From NCBI RefSeq assembly GCF_002930105.1, contig NZ_PJRN01000003.1, positions 62,001-126,000 of the forward strand: a stretch of 64,000 bases of DNA, given 5' to 3'. The first letter of the stretch is position 1. Each line of letters opens with the position of its first letter. Of the stretch, positions 62,246-64,000 are shown one piece after another. Made by a program: the position numbers and the translations under genes. The notes below the pieces were generated by a model. It was not told where the DNA came from. It saw nothing but the letters and a program-made list of their open reading frames with translations, and searched no databases. Origin of the DNA: Billgrantia saliphila (GTDB lineage: Bacteria > Pseudomonadota > Gammaproteobacteria > Pseudomonadales > Halomonadaceae).

Positions 62246-63201
62246 TGACTCACCTCCGCCTTCTTGACCGGATTGGCGCGATTCCCCTCCTCCACCATGG
62301 AAACGAACATCTCCTCCAGCCGGTTGGCCCGGTTGCGCATGGAGACGACCTCGATGCCGCGCTCGCCCAGGGCGGTGAATACATCATTAAGGCGCTGGCC
62401 GCGGTGCACCACCACGGCAAGCTGGGCACTGTCCACCTGCCTTACCTCGAAGCCCTCGATCGCCGGCGCATCTTCTACCGGATGAGCCAGGTCGAGCAGG
62501 AAGGTCTCGGTATCGAGTTCGGCCAGCAGGCCGCGCACGCTGGTGTTACGCACGATCTCGCCGTGGTTGATGATCGCCACGTTGCGACACAGGCTCTCGG
62601 CTTCCTCGAGATAGTGGGTGGTGAGAATGATGGTGGTGCCCTCGTCGCGATTGATGCGGCGCATGTATTCCCACATGCTGCGACGCAGCTCGATATCGAC
62701 CCCGGCAGTGGGCTCGTCGAGAATCAATAGCTTGGGCCGATGCATCAGCGCGCGGGCGATCATCAGGCGGCGCTTCATGCCGCCGGAGAGCATGCGCGCG
62801 CTGCCGTTACGCTTGTCCCACAGGCCGAGGTCCTTGAGCAGCGTTTCGGCACGGGGCAGCGCCTCGCGCCGCGGCATGCCGTAGTAGCCCGCCTGCGCCA
62901 GCACGATGTCGATCACCTTCTCGAACTGGTTGAAGTTGAATTCCTGCGGCACCACGCCCAGGTGATACTTGGCGCGTGCGAAGTCTCGGTCGATGTCGAT
63001 GCCGAAGATCGAGACCGCGCCGGCGGTTTTCTGTACCAGAGAGCACACGACGCCCAGCGTGGTGGACTTGCCGGCCCCGTTGGGGCCCAGCAGGGCGAAG
63101 AAATCGCCCTGCTCGACGTCGAGATCGATGCCCTTCAGGGCGTGAAAGCCGTTGCCGTAGACCTTGGTCAGGCCACGGATCGACAGCGCCGGTTCGGCCA
63201 T
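62242..63201 (-). CDS. ABC transporter ATP-binding protein (YadG-like)
   Basis: 319 residues: Walker A LLGPNGAGKSTTLG, signature LSGGMKRRLMIARAL, Walker B LLILDEPTAG, and a His switch TTHYLEEAE. A C-terminal extension from about residue 220 resembles that of DrrA/YadG-type exporters. First gene of the ATPase-permease-queF unit. Confidence 0.95.
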   Translation of the reverse strand: MAEPALSIRGLTKVYGNGFHALKGIDLDVEQGDFFALLGPNGAGKSTTLGVVCSLVQKTAGAVSIFGIDIDRDFARAKYHLGVVPQEFNFNQFEKVIDIVLAQAGYYGMPRREALPRAETLLKDLGLWDKRNGSARMLSGGMKRRLMIARALMHRPKLLILDEPTAGVDIELRRSMWEYMRRINRDEGTTIILTTHYLEEAESLCRNVAIINHGEIVRNTSVRGLLAELDTETFLLDLAHPVEDAPAIEGFEVRQVDSAQLAVVVHRGQRLNDVFTALGERGIEVVSMRNRANRLEEMFVSMVEEGNRANPVKKAEVSQ

Positions 63202-63335
63202 GGGACATCCTTGGTTTAGATGGAAAACGAGTTCAGGACATTAGGGCGCGAAGGAATTTTTCAAGCCTGACCCAGGAAAAACGCAGCGTGACCTCGCCCA
63301 TGGGCAAGGTAAGCAAATTTTTTTGGGGGAGAAAA

Positions 63336-63578
63336 TGGAGCGGGAAAGGAGATCGACCGGGCTGGCGCACCAGATCACGACCCGAGCCATGGCACCCTGG
63401 AAAACGGATAAGGAAATGGAGCGGGAAAGGAGATCGACCGGGCTGGCGCACCAGATCACGACCCGAGCCATGGCACCCTGGAAAATGGATAAGGAAATGG
63501 AGCGGGAAAGGAGATCGACCGGGCTGGCGCACCAGATCACGACCCGAGCCATGGCACCCTGGAAAATGGATAAGGAAA
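63336..63578. repeat. Three tandem 81-bp repeats seeded from the tRNA-Gly 3' end
   Basis: Units start at 63336, 63417 and 63498, each exactly 81 bp, and run directly into tRNA-Gly at 63579. Each begins TGGAGCGGGAAAGGAGAT, identical to the complement of the last 18 bases (with CCA) of tRNA-Gly. Copies differ at one position near 63405 (C versus T). The unit is a multiple of three, so open frames run through it on both strands, encoding repeated 27-residue peptides. The plan resembles the rtT repeats of the E. coli tyrT operon. On the minus strand they would be co-transcribed behind tRNA-Gly. Confidence 0.95.
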
Positions 63579-63653
63579 TGGAGCGGGAAAGGAGATTCGA
63601 ACTCCCGACCCTCGCCTTGGCAAGGCGATGCTCTACCACTGAGCTATTCCCGC
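63579..63653 (-). tRNA. tRNA-Gly (anticodon GCC), copy 1
   Basis: 75 nt including CCA on the minus strand: acceptor GCGGGAA...TTCCCGC, D loop AGCTCAGTGGTAGAGC, anticodon GCC in CTTGCCAAG, T arm GGGAGTTCGAATCTCC. Identical to copy 2. Confidence 0.96.
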
Positions 63654-63675
63654 TTATCGACACGGTACGTCGAGG

Positions 63676-63751
63676 TGGCGTCCCATAGGGGGTTCGAACC
63701 CCTGTTCCCGCCGTGAAAGGGCGGTGTCCTAGGCCACTAGACGAATGGGAC
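63676..63751 (-). tRNA. tRNA-Glu (anticodon TTC)
   Basis: 76 nt including CCA: acceptor GTCCCAT/ATGGGAC, anticodon TTC in CCTTTCAC, T arm AGGGGTTCGAACCCCCT. Lies 22 bases upstream of tRNA-Gly copy 1 in the same transcription direction. Confidence 0.96.
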
Positions 63752-63789
63752 GCAAAAGACAGGCATGACAACATCACCTGAAAAGATGA

Positions 63790-63827
63790 TGGAGCGGGAA
63801 AGGAGATCGACCGGGCTGGCGCACCAG
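63790..63827. repeat. Partial fourth copy of the tRNA-Gly-derived repeat
   Basis: 38 bases identical to the first part of the 81-bp unit, up to GCACCAG, then CTCCCGACCCTCACCTT (63828-63844), which again resembles internal tRNA-Gly sequence. Lies between tRNA-Glu and tRNA-Gly copy 2, so the repeat family was copied or recombined between the two tRNA-Gly genes. Confidence 0.85.
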
Positions 63828-63871
63828 CTCCCGACCCTCACCTTGACCTGCTCACCTGCCGAAGCAGGATT

Positions 63872-63946
63872 TGGAGCGGGAAAGGAGATTCGAACTCCCG
63901 ACCCTCGCCTTGGCAAGGCGATGCTCTACCACTGAGCTATTCCCGC
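63872..63946 (-). tRNA. tRNA-Gly (anticodon GCC), copy 2
   Basis: 75 nt including CCA, identical in sequence to copy 1. First of the three tRNAs in the direction of transcription within the window; more tRNA genes may lie beyond position 64000. Confidence 0.96.
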
Positions 63947-64000
63947 ATGCACGACAGTCTATGCTATCACTGACGCAACCGCTATCGCTGCTGCAACCGG

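Noticed and set aside
63336..63578. CRISPR array
   Set aside because: The three 81-bp units are contiguous and identical throughout; there are no variable spacers, and the repeat begins with a tRNA fragment.
63323..63688. Repeat-peptide gene with 27-residue units
   Set aside because: The frame exists only because the DNA repeat is 81 bp; it runs antisense through tRNA-Gly and has no convincing start. Kept only as a note under the repeat.

Overview
The window looks like chromosomal DNA of a high-GC halophilic gammaproteobacterium, most probably a member of the Halomonadaceae (Halomonas-like). This rests on gene content and protein character (dnaX-ybaB-recR order, a giant MscK-type channel, glyA-soxBDAG-purU, azlCD, EgtB/EgtD, acidic proteins). 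It is an inference; no 16S gene or other marker is present. There is no prophage, CRISPR array or complete insertion sequence.

Layout. 1-5.4 kb: start of recR, ybaB and dnaX (minus strand), a decayed locus with an M20 peptidase broken by an in-frame TGA, a small unknown gene, and the 4.5S SRP RNA gene. 5.4-8.8 kb: a two-gene module of an ATP-grasp ligase and a large unassigned protein with a papain-like Gln/Cys/His/Asn arrangement. 8.8-16.5 kb: AbrB-type membrane protein, tlyA, MscK-like channel, outer-membrane phospholipase A, and a yqjD-yqjE-yqjK-like trio. 16.5-25.3 kb: a TetR/COQ9-like protein, egtB-egtD (ergothioneine), an HI0933-type flavoprotein and an RND efflux adaptor/pump pair. 25.3-35.1 kb: a five-gene minus-strand operon (TPP enzyme, enolase-superfamily enzyme, FAD/Fe-S dehydrogenase, SDR, and a sensory-rhodopsin-transducer-type protein), divergent from a GH15 glycosidase. 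35.1-38 kb: DUF3617 protein and a PAS-GGDEF-EAL protein.

38.3-45.4 kb is the most striking part. Four paralogous copies of a ~145-nt RNA lie on the minus strand. Each is rich in GGA motifs displayed in hairpins, ends in a CCCGGCC/GGCCGGG terminator, and is preceded at fixed distance by an 18-bp palindrome matching the GacA upstream activating sequence. They look like CsrB/RsmX-Y-Z-type CsrA sponges, interspersed with a LysR/transaminase pair, an alpha/beta hydrolase behind a tiny leader ORF, and an AraC/alcohol dehydrogenase pair.

45.4-54.4 kb: glyA-soxB-soxD-soxA-soxG-purU, a sarcosine-to-one-carbon operon, with a GlxA/GbdR-type regulator upstream. The chain is sarcosine -> glycine + methylene-THF (SoxBDAG), glycine/serine interconversion (GlyA) and formyl-THF hydrolysis (PurU), as in glycine betaine catabolism. 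54.6-58 kb: XRE-cupin regulator with azlCD, then gdhA. 58-59 kb: two AT-richer unknown genes next to tRNA-Ser. 59.2-63.2 kb: thioesterase, ydjA nitroreductase, a MITE-like element, queF and a YadGH-type ABC exporter. 63.3-64 kb: tRNA-Gly, tRNA-Glu, tRNA-Gly, with three perfect-length 81-bp tandem repeats whose first 18 bases copy the 3' end of tRNA-Gly, reminiscent of the rtT repeats of the E. coli tyrT operon.
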